From an uncultured Clostridia bacterium (GTDB taxonomy: Bacteria > Bacillota > Clostridia > Christensenellales > UBA1242): 64,000 nucleotides of DNA. A program made the position numbers and the translations under genes. The notes under the pieces are model-generated. The model was not told where the DNA came from. It made no database searches and saw only the letters and a list, made by a program, of their open reading frames with translations. Of the stretch, positions 28,114-37,551 are shown piece after piece (within the stretch, counting starts at the first letter, position 1; each line of letters starts with the position of its first letter). Location: positions 29,523 through 93,522 of the forward strand of contig CAKVOF010000001.1 of NCBI GenBank assembly GCA_934778125.1. The letters are read 5' to 3'.

Positions 28114-28551
28114 ATGAAAATCTCAACAAAATGGAAAAATATTATTGCGTGGGTTTCAAGTTTTGTTGGAACAATTGCATTTATTTTGGTTGGCGGATAT
28201 ATTTGGCAAAAAGGAACTGAGGAAGAAAAAAAGAATCTTAAAAATGTGTTTATAGTGCATTTAGTGTTTATAGCAATTGGCGCCCTAATCACTTTGGTGG
28301 ATACCCTTGCATTTTCAATTTGTGGTGCATCATACTCTAGCGGATTCTATAATTTTTGGAGAATTTTCAAAGCGTTAGTGGTTATTGCAAGTTTAATAAC
28401 TCACTTAGTGTTCGTTATAATTGAACTAACAAAAAAGGAATTTTCAGCAAACTCAAACGAAACAAAAACGCAAACTTTAGAATCAAAACAAACTAAAGTT
28501 AAAACAACTAAAATTTCTGAAAACACAGACACAGAAAAAAGTGAAAATTAA
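28114..28551 (+). CDS. hypothetical membrane protein, three transmembrane segments
   Basis: A 145-residue protein not recognised. Hydrophobic segments lie at about 9-30, 44-68 and 84-106; residues ~110-145 form a hydrophilic Lys/Thr/Glu-rich tail (KTQTLESKQTKVKTTK). A strong AAGGGGGA ribosome site lies 6 nt from the ATG. It is followed by a perfect terminator. Its position after tyrS (118-bp gap) does not indicate a shared role. Confidence 0.65.
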   Translation: MKISTKWKNIIAWVSSFVGTIAFILVGGYIWQKGTEEEKKNLKNVFIVHLVFIAIGALITLVDTLAFSICGASYSSGFYNFWRIFKALVVIASLITHLVFVIIELTKKEFSANSNETKTQTLESKQTKVKTTKISENTDTEKSEN

Positions 28552-28568
28552 TAAAATTGTTTAAATAC

Positions 28569-28597
28569 AAAAACTCCTAATTGAATTAGGAGTTTTT
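28569..28597 (+). terminator. terminator after the 145-residue membrane protein gene
   Basis: Perfect 14-base arms (AAAAACTCCTAATT and its complement) around a central G, with five T at the end. Confidence 0.85.
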
Positions 28598-28649
28598 GTA
28601 TTCTCAGTGATTTTTTAATTATAAAACACTCTTTCATTAAACTATAATC

Positions 28650-28875
28650 TTTAAAATAAAACTAGTCCACTATGTGGACTAGCTATGATTATTTCATAAA
28701 ATCATCTTTTATCAAACTACAGTCTTTAAAAAACTAGTCCACTATGGTGGACTAGCCTTTCTTTATAAAAAACACCTTTATGATCTAGTCCGCTATTGTG
28801 AACTAGCCTTTCTTAACAGAACCCATCTCTCTAACAAAACTAGTCCACAAAATATGAGGACTAGTTTTGATTTAA
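28650..28875. repeat. four tandem degenerate hairpin units after ileS
   Basis: Hairpins of the form CTAGTCCAC-loop-GTGGACTAG occur at ~28662-28682, 28734-28755 and 28784-28805, with a fourth (ACTAGTCC-loop-GGACTAGT) at ~28839-28866. The spacers also resemble each other (TTTCATTAAACTATAATCTTT against TTTATCAAACTACAGTCTTT, broken here to short pieces: CATTAAACTATAAT / TATCAAACTACAGT). Units are ~50-72 bp. Only the last hairpin has a T tract on the ileS strand, so the array started perhaps as a terminator and then duplicated. Confidence 0.8.
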
Positions 28876-28924
28876 TAATTAAATCATTTTTAGCAAACTA
28901 TGAATTAGTTTAACTTTAACGCAT

Positions 28925-31900
28925 TTAATCATTTCGAGCAATCTCTATCATAACCTTGCAATCATCAAGTTCCACTGGAATTGAAATATCGCAAGACTCT
29001 AATTTTTCTTTAGCGAAAGACAATGTTTCGTTGCAAATCATATTTAAAGTTTTCTCATCGAAAGAAATTCCTGAAATTGAAATATTGATTCTATCTGTTA
29101 TTCTGCAATTAATTTTTTTTCTTGCATCTTGAATGGTTCTAATAATATCTCTTGCAATTCCCTCATTTTTTAACTCATCGGTTATGGTGGTATCTAGTGA
29201 AACAACTATTCCATTTTCGCTAGCCACTTGCTTACCTTCTTTTGCAATAAATGATAAGAAAATAATTGATTTATTATATAACCTTTCTTCTCCGCCAATT
29301 GAAACCAACACGCCTTTTTCATCGAACTTATAGTTTCCGCATTTAATCGCCTTAATCAAGTCACCCATTTTATCTGGGTATAGGCTTCTTATTTCGTTAA
29401 AGTTTGGTGCATAATTAACTTTTGCCACATCATCAACATTTTCCAAAACTGAGATTTTCTTAACATTTAATTCTTCTTTTATAACATCAAAAAACTCCGC
29501 AATTTTATCTAATGTTCCTTTACTAGTGCTAGCAACCATCATTTCACCTAATGGCTGGCGATTTTTGATATTACTCTTATTCCTAATATTTCTTCCAAGA
29601 TAAATAACATTTTGAACTAGCTCAATTTGTTTTAATAGGTCATCGTTTTTAAATGTTTTTGGCACATCTACCCAATTAGATAGATGCACAGATTCACTCT
29701 CTGGAACAAGATTTTTATAAACTTCTTCTGCAATAATTGGTGCAACAGGTGCAAGCAATTTAGAAATAACAACTAAAACATAATACAACGTTTCAAAAGC
29801 ATCTTTCTTATCTTTTGAAAAACCATTACTCCAAAATCTTCTTCTCGACCTTCTAATATACCAGTTAGTTAAGCCATCAATGAGTTCTGCAAGTTCCCCA
29901 ACATAGCAATCAACTTCATAGTTATCCATATGCTTTTTGATGCTCTTTTCCACATTATATAATTTTGCAAGCAACCATTTATCAAGTTGATTATCTGAAT
30001 TTGGAGCAACCAAATCTTTTTGATAAAAGTCATCAATGTTTGCATAAGAAACAAAGAATTTGCAAGCATTCCAGAAAGGCAAAATAATTTGTTGATACGC
30101 CTCTTGAATGCCCTCATCATCAAATTGCAAGTCACCAATTAGCATTGCTTTTGTTTGATATAAATAAAGCCTAAAAGCATCAGTGCCGTATTTCTTCATA
30201 AGTTCCATAGGATCGGTGTAGTTTTTTGAAGACTTAGAAAGCTTTTTACCATCTTTAGCCAAAATTGTTCCGTGAACAACGCAATTTTTGAAAGCAGGCT
30301 TATCAAACAAAGCAACAGACAACACGTGAAGATAATAAAACCAGCAACGAATTTGACCAGTGTATTCCACAACAAAATCACTAGGCAAATGATTTTCAAA
30401 CCATTCTTTGTTTTCAAAAGGGTAATGCTTTTGTGCAAAAGGCACACTCCCGCTTTCAAACCAGCAATCCAAAACTTCTGGAACTCTTTTCATTTCTCCG
30501 CCACATTTAGGGCATTTGAAAGTAACCTTATCCATAAATTGGCGATGCAAGTTGGTTAGCCTTATTCCGCTAACTTTCTCAATTTCATCAACGCTTCCTA
30601 AAACTTTTTCTTCTCCACAATCTTCACAATGCCAAATAGGAATTGGCGTGCTCCAATAGCGGTTTCTAGAAATATTCCAATCTCTTGCACCCTCAAGCCA
30701 GTTCCCAAAACGGCCGTGTTTCACAGTTTCAGGAATCCAATTAATTTCCTCGTTTTTCTTAATCAACTCATCTTTAATTTTGTCGATATTAAAATAATAT
30801 GCATCCATCGCTTTATAAATTAATGGGCGTTTGCATCTCCAGCAATGTGGATAATTATGCTCTAAAGTTCCATCAGCAACTGCTTTCCCGTTGTTATATA
30901 AAAATCTAATAACAATCGGATTCATAGCAATAACGTTATCATCACCATTATCATTTTTTAAACCATAAAAATCGGTAACAGCTTCAGTGAATCTACCCTT
31001 TGAATCAACTGGATTAACAAGATCAATATTATTCTTCTTGCAAGTCCAATAGTCATCTTCACCAAAGGCGGGTGCAGTATGAACAATTCCCACACCTTCT
31101 TCAGCACCAACATAGTCTGCTAACACAACCTTAAAAGCACCTTTTTCTTTTTTATCAGCAAAATATGGGAAAAGCGGTTCGTATGTTTTTCCAACTAATT
31201 CACCACCCTTGCATTCTTTAATTATAGAAGGTTTTTCACCAAACACTTTTTTAAAATTCGCCAAAGTGTTTTTGCAAGCAACAAAAATTTCATCGCCAAC
31301 TTCCACAAACGCATAGTCTAATTTTTCACCAACTGCTAAGCATAAATTTGATGGCAAAGTCCATGGAGTTGTTGTCCATGCTAGGAAATACACTTGTTTG
31401 CCATTCAATTCAAAATTGTCTGCTTTAAATTTAACTAAAATCCAACGGTCTTGGCGAGGCCTTGTGGAATCTGACTCACGAGTATCTGAAATAGAAAGTG
31501 ATGTTTCACAGTGTGTGCAATATGGGGTAACACGATAATCTCTATATATTAAGCCTTTATCGTAGCAAGTTTTGAACGCCCACATAACACTTTCCATAAA
31601 TTCAGGAGTCATAGTTTTGTATGCGTTATCATAATCAACCCAACGAGCCATCTGCCTAACGTATTCACTCCACGCTTCGTTGTTGTTTGACACAATTTCA
31701 AAACATTTATCATTAAACTTTTCAATTCCCAACTCTTGTTCAATTTGGTTTTTATCGGTTATTCCAAGTAAGTTTTCAGCTTGGTTTTCAATTGGAAGCC
31801 CGTGGCAATCCCAACCCCAAACTCTCGGAACACTATAGCCTTGCATAGTCCAATATCTAGCTATCATATCTTTTATAAAAGAAACCAAAACTGTTCCGTG

Positions 31901-32065
31901 ATGTGGTTTTCCCGTTGGAAAAGGTGGGCCATCATAGAAAGTTATCTCTTTATTTTTATTTTGATTAACAGACTTTTCAAATATCTTATTCTTTTCCCAA
32001 AAATCAATAACTTTTGGTTGTAATTCTGAATATTGTGGTTTATCATTCATTTCTTTGTAAGCCAT
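28925..32065 (-). CDS. ileS: isoleucyl-tRNA synthetase, type 2 (eukaryote-like)
   Basis: A 1046-residue class I synthetase joining isoleucine to tRNA-Ile, with an editing domain for misactivated valine. The HIGH-type motif is PHHGT near residue 53 within FPTGKPHHG; WGWDCHGLP follows near 85-93, and the KMSKS-type motif is KKLSKSSKNY near 606. A CxxC pair (CEDCGEE and CPKCGGE near 480-520) suggests a bound zinc. The length and the D-G-P-P-F-P-T-G wording place it in the type 2 clade, known in the literature for tolerance to mupirocin. I start at ATG 32065, 7 nt after GGAG, not at the TTG two codons upstream. Confidence 0.94.
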   Translation of the reverse strand: MAYKEMNDKPQYSELQPKVIDFWEKNKIFEKSVNQNKNKEITFYDGPPFPTGKPHHGTVLVSFIKDMIARYWTMQGYSVPRVWGWDCHGLPIENQAENLLGITDKNQIEQELGIEKFNDKCFEIVSNNNEAWSEYVRQMARWVDYDNAYKTMTPEFMESVMWAFKTCYDKGLIYRDYRVTPYCTHCETSLSISDTRESDSTRPRQDRWILVKFKADNFELNGKQVYFLAWTTTPWTLPSNLCLAVGEKLDYAFVEVGDEIFVACKNTLANFKKVFGEKPSIIKECKGGELVGKTYEPLFPYFADKKEKGAFKVVLADYVGAEEGVGIVHTAPAFGEDDYWTCKKNNIDLVNPVDSKGRFTEAVTDFYGLKNDNGDDNVIAMNPIVIRFLYNNGKAVADGTLEHNYPHCWRCKRPLIYKAMDAYYFNIDKIKDELIKKNEEINWIPETVKHGRFGNWLEGARDWNISRNRYWSTPIPIWHCEDCGEEKVLGSVDEIEKVSGIRLTNLHRQFMDKVTFKCPKCGGEMKRVPEVLDCWFESGSVPFAQKHYPFENKEWFENHLPSDFVVEYTGQIRCWFYYLHVLSVALFDKPAFKNCVVHGTILAKDGKKLSKSSKNYTDPMELMKKYGTDAFRLYLYQTKAMLIGDLQFDDEGIQEAYQQIILPFWNACKFFVSYANIDDFYQKDLVAPNSDNQLDKWLLAKLYNVEKSIKKHMDNYEVDCYVGELAELIDGLTNWYIRRSRRRFWSNGFSKDKKDAFETLYYVLVVISKLLAPVAPIIAEEVYKNLVPESESVHLSNWVDVPKTFKNDDLLKQIELVQNVIYLGRNIRNKSNIKNRQPLGEMMVASTSKGTLDKIAEFFDVIKEELNVKKISVLENVDDVAKVNYAPNFNEIRSLYPDKMGDLIKAIKCGNYKFDEKGVLVSIGGEERLYNKSIIFLSFIAKEGKQVASENGIVVSLDTTITDELKNEGIARDIIRTIQDARKKINCRITDRINISISGISFDEKTLNMICNETLSFAKEKLESCDISIPVELDDCKVMIEIARND

Positions 32066-32104
32066 AAACAAACTCCTTGCTTAAAACAAAATTGTAATTA
32101 AAAC

Positions 32105-32133
32105 ATTATACAATATTTCACTCAAAAATGCAA
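32105..32133 (-). promoter_or_regulatory. ileS promoter
   Basis: On the minus strand TTGCAT, a 17-bp spacer and TATAAT. Predicted transcription start is near 32098, giving a ~33-nt leader, too short for a T-box. Confidence 0.7.
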
Positions 32134-32190
32134 AGCATATTAGCTTTTTATTAAAATAAGTCTAAGGCGGACACAAACAGCGAAAAAACA

Positions 32191-32224
32191 AAAAACTAAC
32201 TCACGATAGCGTGGGTTAGTTTTA
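32191..32224 (-). terminator. terminator of the ftsH operon
   Basis: A 13-bp stem (AAACTAACTCACG with its near-complement, one G-U) is flanked by A/T runs and is followed by T-rich sequence on the minus strand. Confidence 0.8.
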
Positions 32225-32273
32225 TAATTTGAGCATTATTTAAAATTAAATTTCAATTAACTTTTAACAAAAA

Positions 32274-32858
32274 TTAAACCAATTCGTTAATATAATCAAA
32301 CAATTCAGCTTGATGGGTTAGGATATTAATTTGATAAGAAGATCTCATAGATGAAGCAAGTGAAACATTCTCAGTTTGAAAATAAATTTTTGTTTGAGTT
32401 AAATAGTCGTTATCTTTAACTTCCATAATAATTGAGTAGAATTTTACTTCAGTGTCATCAATTGTGATGGTTTGTTCGGTGTTGTATTTGAAAACTAAAT
32501 GTTTGTTTTCTGTGTTTGTTAAAAGCGAATTAATATTTGAAGATGTTAACGAAACTTTCTTAAGTTCAAAAGACACATTATTTGTTTTTTGGAATATAGA
32601 TGTTAAAACCTTTTCTTTTGATGCTTTATCAACCAACTTTCCAATTTTTGCAAAAATTTCTGGGTCTTTTTCATTAACTTCACCTTGCGCTAAAACATCT
32701 TTTTCTTTACCTTTTGAATAAACTGTTATTGATGTATAACCCTTTTGTAAATAGTTTGTATATGTTTTAGACACACAAGCCAAAGTTATAACAACGATAA
32801 TAAGCGCTAAAACCACACCAACAACTGACCATAATGTAATTTTTTTTCCTGTACTCAT
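32274..32858 (-). CDS. hypothetical membrane-anchored protein
   Basis: A 194-residue protein not recognised. A basic start (MSTGKK) leads into one hydrophobic segment (~8-29), after which the chain is hydrophilic and mixed alpha/beta, so it is probably anchored with the bulk outside the cell. The gene lies 14 bp after ftsH with an AAAGGGG ribosome site and shares its terminator, so both are in one operon. FtsH is regulated by small membrane proteins in other bacteria; whether this one plays such a part is a guess. Confidence 0.65.
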   Translation of the reverse strand: MSTGKKITLWSVVGVVLALIIVVITLACVSKTYTNYLQKGYTSITVYSKGKEKDVLAQGEVNEKDPEIFAKIGKLVDKASKEKVLTSIFQKTNNVSFELKKVSLTSSNINSLLTNTENKHLVFKYNTEQTITIDDTEVKFYSIIMEVKDNDYLTQTKIYFQTENVSLASSMRSSYQINILTHQAELFDYINELV

Positions 32859-32872
32859 TTCTCTTTGCCCCT

Positions 32873-35287
32873 TTATTTCTCTTTATCTTTTTTTGTTGAA
32901 TTTTTAGTTGTTTTCTTAACTGATTTTTTTTCTTTTTCAGCTTTTTCAGCCTTTTTAGCCACTTTTTCCACTTTCTTTGTGTGGGCTTTCTTAGGTTTTC
33001 CTGTGGTTTTTTGCTCTTCATCTGAAACTTTTTCTTGAGTTGAGTTTTCATTCTCGCTCTTGGCTTCATTTTCAGAATCAGTGCTATTTTCAGAATCAGT
33101 GCTATTAGCTTTTGCCTCTTGATATTTAGCCTTTATTCTTAGCGTGTCTAACTTTATCGCTTCAAGTTCTTTTTCTGAAATCACTCCAGCGTTTTTCAAA
33201 GCAATAGCTGTTTGTTCTTTCATTTCTTGCATTTTGATTTCTTGCATCATTTTTTGTTCTTCCTGACGCTTCCTATCAAACTCTTTCCTTTGTTTGATTT
33301 TTTCATTCAATCTTTTAGCAACATCTTCATATTTTTCACCATTCATAATTGCATTTACTTCATCTTCATAAATTGTTTCTTCTTCTAAAAGTAAGTTAGC
33401 AAAATTATCAAGAATATTTTTATTCGATTTCAAAATATTTGTTGTTTGCTCATAGCAAGTATCTAAAATATCTTTAATTTCATTATCAATAATAGTTGCA
33501 AAACTTTCACTATAATTGCTCTTTGTTTGATAATCTCTTCCAATAAACACTTCATCAGATTTTCCCAAACTCATGCATCCTAGTTTTTTGCTCATTCCCC
33601 ATTCGGTAACCATTCTTCTTGCAATCTCGGTTGCTCTTTGAATATCAGAGCTTGCTCCAGCAGAGATATCACCAAACATAATTTCTTCAGCAACTCTTCC
33701 ACCCATAAGCATACAAATTCTTTTGTTTAGCTTATTTAAAGTGTATTGATCATCATCGTTAGCAGGGCGAGTCGAAGTGTAGCCCCCTGCCATTCCTCTT
33801 GGAATAATTGAAACTTCATGAACTTCATCACCAAAGTCTAATAGTTTTGCAATAATTGCGTGACCTGCTTCGTGATAAGCGGTTAGTTTTTTAGTATTTT
33901 CAGTAACGAGCCTACTTTTCTTTTGTGGCCCCATCAAAACTTTATTAATTCCTTCGGTGATATCACTCATATTAATAGTCACGTGGTTGTTTCTAGCGGC
34001 CATAATTGCGGCCTCATTTAAGAAGTTTTCAATATCTGCGCCAGTGAACCCACTTGTTAACCTTGCAAGTGCTGTGAAATCAACTTCGCTATCAATTGGT
34101 TTATTTTTTGCGTGAATTTTGATAATTCCTTCTCTTCCCTTAACATCTGGAACATTAACATAAATTTGCCTATCGAACCTACCTGGCCTTAAAAGTGCAG
34201 GGTCTAAAACATCGGCTCTATTTGTGGCAGCCATAACAATAATCCCATCGTTACTTTCAAATCCATCCATCTCAACTAGCAATTGGTTCAAGGTTTGCTC
34301 TCTTTCATCGTTTCCGCCACCAAGCCCAGCACCTCTTTGCCTTCCAACCGCATCAATTTCATCAATGAACACAATGCAAGGTGCATTCTTTTTAGCTGTT
34401 TCAAACAAATCACGAACACGACTCGCACCCACACCAACATATAATTCAACGAAATCAGAACCGCTAATACTAAAGAATGGCACATTGCTTTCTCCCGCAA
34501 CTGCTTTAGCAAGCAATGTTTTACCCGTTCCTGGTTGACCAACTAACAAAACGCCTTTTGGAATTCTAGCACCAAGCGCCTTAAATTTTTCTGGAGTTTT
34601 TAAAAATTCAACAATTTCTTGTGTTTCTTCTTTTTCTTCATCAGCACCAGCAATATCTTTAAATCTTATATCGCTTCTTTCAACCATTCTTGCTCTATTT
34701 TTAGAGAATTGGTTTCCAACTCCGCCTTTTGAAGATAACATTCTAAACAACATAAACCCAATGAAAAGCATAACGATTGCACTAGCATAAGGTAAGATTG
34801 TTTCAATAATTCCAGCAGATGGAGTTGAGCTAATTCTTTCAATTTTCTTATAATCTTTGAATGCTGTTATATCAGTTCCATCTGAATATGTGATAGTTGT
34901 GATTTCAGGATTCTCCACAACTTTAGCTTTTGCAAAGTCCACTTTTTTATTGAATTCTTCAATATATGAAATAACTTTTTCTAGATCAATTGCAGTGTTG
35001 TAAGTTAAATAATAATCGCTATATTTCGGGAACTGATTCTTTTTTATTGAACTACCACTCATTCTAATATAGATAGTTCCATAAGTATTATACCCTTCAA
35101 TATAAACATCTTCCATATGGTTTTCACCATTGCTATTCATAATGGCACTAATGCTTTTTTCACCATCAACCGTGATTTTTTCACCATTATCGCCACTATT
35201 AAATATATAAAAGCACACTATAACCACAAGCACTAATAAAATTAGCGATAGTAAAGTACGCCCATTAGATTTTTTCTTGTTTTCCAA
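32873..35287 (-). CDS. ftsH: ATP-dependent zinc metalloprotease FtsH with long charged tail
   Basis: An 804-residue membrane AAA+ protease that degrades damaged and regulatory membrane proteins. Membrane segments lie at ~11-27 and ~168-190. The AAA domain carries Walker A GQPGTGKT near 250-257, Walker [12 protein letters not shown] near 307-317 and the second region RPGRFDRQI near 367. The zinc site is HEAGH near 474. After the protease domain (~640) comes a coiled-coil Glu/Lys/Gln stretch and a ~90-residue Lys/Glu/Ser tail with a repeated STDSEN hexamer, longer than in most FtsH. Translation begins at TTG (35287), 11 nt after CGGAGG; no ATG precedes the first membrane segment. Confidence 0.95.
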   Translation of the reverse strand: MENKKKSNGRTLLSLILLVLVVIVCFYIFNSGDNGEKITVDGEKSISAIMNSNGENHMEDVYIEGYNTYGTIYIRMSGSSIKKNQFPKYSDYYLTYNTAIDLEKVISYIEEFNKKVDFAKAKVVENPEITTITYSDGTDITAFKDYKKIERISSTPSAGIIETILPYASAIVMLFIGFMLFRMLSSKGGVGNQFSKNRARMVERSDIRFKDIAGADEEKEETQEIVEFLKTPEKFKALGARIPKGVLLVGQPGTGKTLLAKAVAGESNVPFFSISGSDFVELYVGVGASRVRDLFETAKKNAPCIVFIDEIDAVGRQRGAGLGGGNDEREQTLNQLLVEMDGFESNDGIIVMAATNRADVLDPALLRPGRFDRQIYVNVPDVKGREGIIKIHAKNKPIDSEVDFTALARLTSGFTGADIENFLNEAAIMAARNNHVTINMSDITEGINKVLMGPQKKSRLVTENTKKLTAYHEAGHAIIAKLLDFGDEVHEVSIIPRGMAGGYTSTRPANDDDQYTLNKLNKRICMLMGGRVAEEIMFGDISAGASSDIQRATEIARRMVTEWGMSKKLGCMSLGKSDEVFIGRDYQTKSNYSESFATIIDNEIKDILDTCYEQTTNILKSNKNILDNFANLLLEEETIYEDEVNAIMNGEKYEDVAKRLNEKIKQRKEFDRKRQEEQKMMQEIKMQEMKEQTAIALKNAGVISEKELEAIKLDTLRIKAKYQEAKANSTDSENSTDSENEAKSENENSTQEKVSDEEQKTTGKPKKAHTKKVEKVAKKAEKAEKEKKSVKKTTKNSTKKDKEK

Positions 35288-35585
35288 AATAAAAAAGTCC
35301 TCCGATAATTTTAGTCAATATGAATTATACCACACCGCAAAAACGTTGTAAAGCAATATTCAATTAACTTTACCTCTTTTATTATATATATAAACATTAA
35401 ATAGGGCTTATAAAACGAGATAAAAAACTAAAAATGTCTAATTTAGAATTATATGCTATGCAAAAGGCAAAAAGAAACAATAATTAATCAAGATATTATG
35501 AATGTAAGCAACCTTCAATCAACGCTATTTGTTAAAATGTTACACTTGCTCATAGTCTTAATAGTGATCACATATAAACCACAAA

Positions 35586-36122
35586 TTAACTTGAAAGTTG
35601 CTTTGCAAATTTTAATGCAAAATTTATACTTTGCGCCATAAAATACGCCATCTTCAAAATGGAATTAATCCCTATATTGTTAATAAAATTATAGTCTTTC
35701 ATTCCCACATTCCCAACAACTCCAATAAGTGAAATATCGCCCATAATTTTAAGTTTTTTATTAAAAAACCCCGCTGGAATAACCCCACAATTTTGCATTT
35801 TCACGCAAAACATTTCTTGAGAATAAGATAGCGTTGCATCAACCACAATAATCTTAGAATTTGGGTGCTTTAACTTGATATATTCATATGCACTTTCCAC
35901 ATTTTTAGAGTTAATAGGGTTCGATAATGTGCCATACACAAACGCATTCACTTTAAACTTTTTTATTAAATACTCGCTCACAATTGGTGCCAATGCATCA
36001 CCAACAACCCTATCGCTCCCAACACACATAAACACAGGAATCTCTTTTTCATTTCTCAACTCATAGGCTAAATCCAAGCCCATTTTCAAACTTAACTCGT
36101 GTTTTTCAGAATTATAAATCAT
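35586..36122 (-). CDS. yyaC: YyaC-like (DUF1256) sporulation-associated protease
   Basis: A 178-residue protein matching the YyaC family, which is structurally related to the germination protease GPR. Family landmarks: P-V-F-M-C-V-G-S-D-R-V-V-G-D-A-L-(A/G)-P near 29-46, VYGTLSNPINSKN near 62-74, VVDATLSYSQEM near 93-104, and GVVGNVGMKDYNFI near 135-148. In Bacillus the gene belongs to sporulation, which suggests an endospore-forming ancestry. Exact function is not settled in the family. Ribosome site AAAAGGTGA. It stands alone 298 bp beyond ftsH; that gap shows no further feature. Confidence 0.85.
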   Translation of the reverse strand: MIYNSEKHELSLKMGLDLAYELRNEKEIPVFMCVGSDRVVGDALAPIVSEYLIKKFKVNAFVYGTLSNPINSKNVESAYEYIKLKHPNSKIIVVDATLSYSQEMFCVKMQNCGVIPAGFFNKKLKIMGDISLIGVVGNVGMKDYNFINNIGINSILKMAYFMAQSINFALKFAKQLSS

Positions 36123-36430
36123 AAATTTTCACCTTTTCTTTTTCTCTATTATTGACCACATTCTTTTAAAATTAACTCTCAAAACAAAAAATTTGAAAAT
36201 ATTAATGACTTTTTTATATTTCTATGATAATATTTAAATATAAAAAAAGTATATTTGTTTTTATTTCGATTAATAATTGAATAGGCTTAAAAGAATTTTA
36301 AAATGCTAACAATGCAATGCTAAATAATTCTTTTTAAAATTTTAAACTGCATTACATTTTGTTATCACATTACTCTAGTTTAAGTTGATTTAATATCGAC
36401 AATAGAAATAAAAGAAAACAAGGGGAAGAA
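36123..36430. other. divergent intergenic region, no gene seen
   Basis: Very AT-rich, with TATGATAATATT-like promoter matches that cannot be assigned to one strand with confidence. A short inverted segment around 36290-36350 (AAAGAATTTTAAAATG against CTTTTTAAAATTTTAA) may be a hairpin. Nothing else is visible. Confidence 0.4.
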
Positions 36431-37405
36431 ATGTCTTGGTTTGATATTATTTTTATCGCAATAGTTGCCATATTTGCAATTGTTGGGCTATGGAAAGGAT
36501 TGCTGGATAGCATTTTAGGCTTAGTCACAACCTTAGTTTCAATTGTTCTTTCTATTTGGTGGGCAAAACCAGTTGCAAAATTTTTAAGAAGAATTGTTGA
36601 TATCGACAACATCTTTTTTAAAATGCTAAAAGGTGCATTTGCAGAAAAAGAAACAATTAAAGTTTTAGGCGTTATTAGTTTAACGCGTGAAAAACTATCG
36701 GCATTTTTAACTGTTGCACTATCTGCTGTTATAATATTTATTTTGATAAGATTAGCTGTTTGGGTTGTTTCGAAATTATTTGATTCAGCAACCGCATCAA
36801 ATAGTGCGCTATCTGGGCTGAATAGGGTTTTTGGGCTTGCGTTTGGCGTGGCTAAAGGCTTAGTTGTGTGTTGCGCAATTCTTGCTGGGCTTTATGTTAT
36901 TGGAAACACTGGGCTAGCAAAAAATCTAGACACAAAACTAGACAACACAAAAGTTGTTAGTTTCTTCTATAAGTATACTGGCGACTTTGTTACTGAAAAA
37001 TTAAACGCATCAAAAATTCAATCAATAATTGATGATATGAAAATTGAAAAGCGTGAAGATGAACTAAAAGACGACATAGCTAAAAATTCTGATGCTTGGT
37101 TTATAAAAGGAGCCTACAACGCAACAGATTCAGATAAAACAATGTTTATAAACGACTTAAACTATTCTAAAATCAATTATTTTAACAAAAAATCAGAAAA
37201 AACCGAAATTCGATTAAATAGCGAATCTATAAGCATTAAGTTCTTTCCTAATATGGAGGGTGCTGAAGCAATTTCTCTCGACTCAGTGTTCTCATTAAAC
37301 GCGGGCGAAACAAGTAAAACGATTAAGATTAAAATAACCTACACCACATCTGATAAAGATTACAAACTAGAATATTTAATCACAATCAATAAACCAACCG
37401 AATAA
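36431..37405 (+). CDS. CvpA-family membrane protein with extracytoplasmic C-terminal domain
   Basis: A 324-residue protein. Residues 1-165 match CvpA: WFDIIFIAIVAIFAIVGLWKG, three further membrane segments, and the SALSGLNRVFGLAFGVAKGL motif near 125-145. CvpA of E. coli affects colicin V export and purF expression; in other bacteria the role is in envelope homeostasis. Residues ~230-324 are a beta-rich domain (SLDSVFSLNAGETSKTI, then I-K-I-T-Y-T-T-S-D-K-D-Y), of cadherin-like/Ig-like style, which is not part of usual CvpA. The ribosome site AAGGGGAAG is close to the ATG. Confidence 0.8.
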   Translation: MSWFDIIFIAIVAIFAIVGLWKGLLDSILGLVTTLVSIVLSIWWAKPVAKFLRRIVDIDNIFFKMLKGAFAEKETIKVLGVISLTREKLSAFLTVALSAVIIFILIRLAVWVVSKLFDSATASNSALSGLNRVFGLAFGVAKGLVVCCAILAGLYVIGNTGLAKNLDTKLDNTKVVSFFYKYTGDFVTEKLNASKIQSIIDDMKIEKREDELKDDIAKNSDAWFIKGAYNATDSDKTMFINDLNYSKINYFNKKSEKTEIRLNSESISIKFFPNMEGAEAISLDSVFSLNAGETSKTIKIKITYTTSDKDYKLEYLITINKPTE

Positions 37406-37460
37406 ACATAAATCGCCTAATAACTTTTTATAACCCTTAACCCATCTATTTTAATCACAC

Positions 37461-37493
37461 AAAAAGCCCCAATTAACATAGGGGCTTTTTTAT
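37461..37493. terminator. bidirectional terminator between cvpA-like gene and DUF1846 gene
   Basis: AAAAAGCCCC and GGGGCTTTTT pair around a 10-base loop, with T runs on both strands, between convergent genes. Confidence 0.88.
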
Positions 37494-37551
37494 TAAATCA
37501 AACTTAAAATTTAAAAATGTGTTAAATTGCTTTTTAAATCTCACCAAAAAC

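Noticed and set aside
28650..28875. CRISPR array made of the four CTAGTCC hairpins
   Set aside because: Units diverge strongly, spacers are themselves related to each other, and there are no cas genes.
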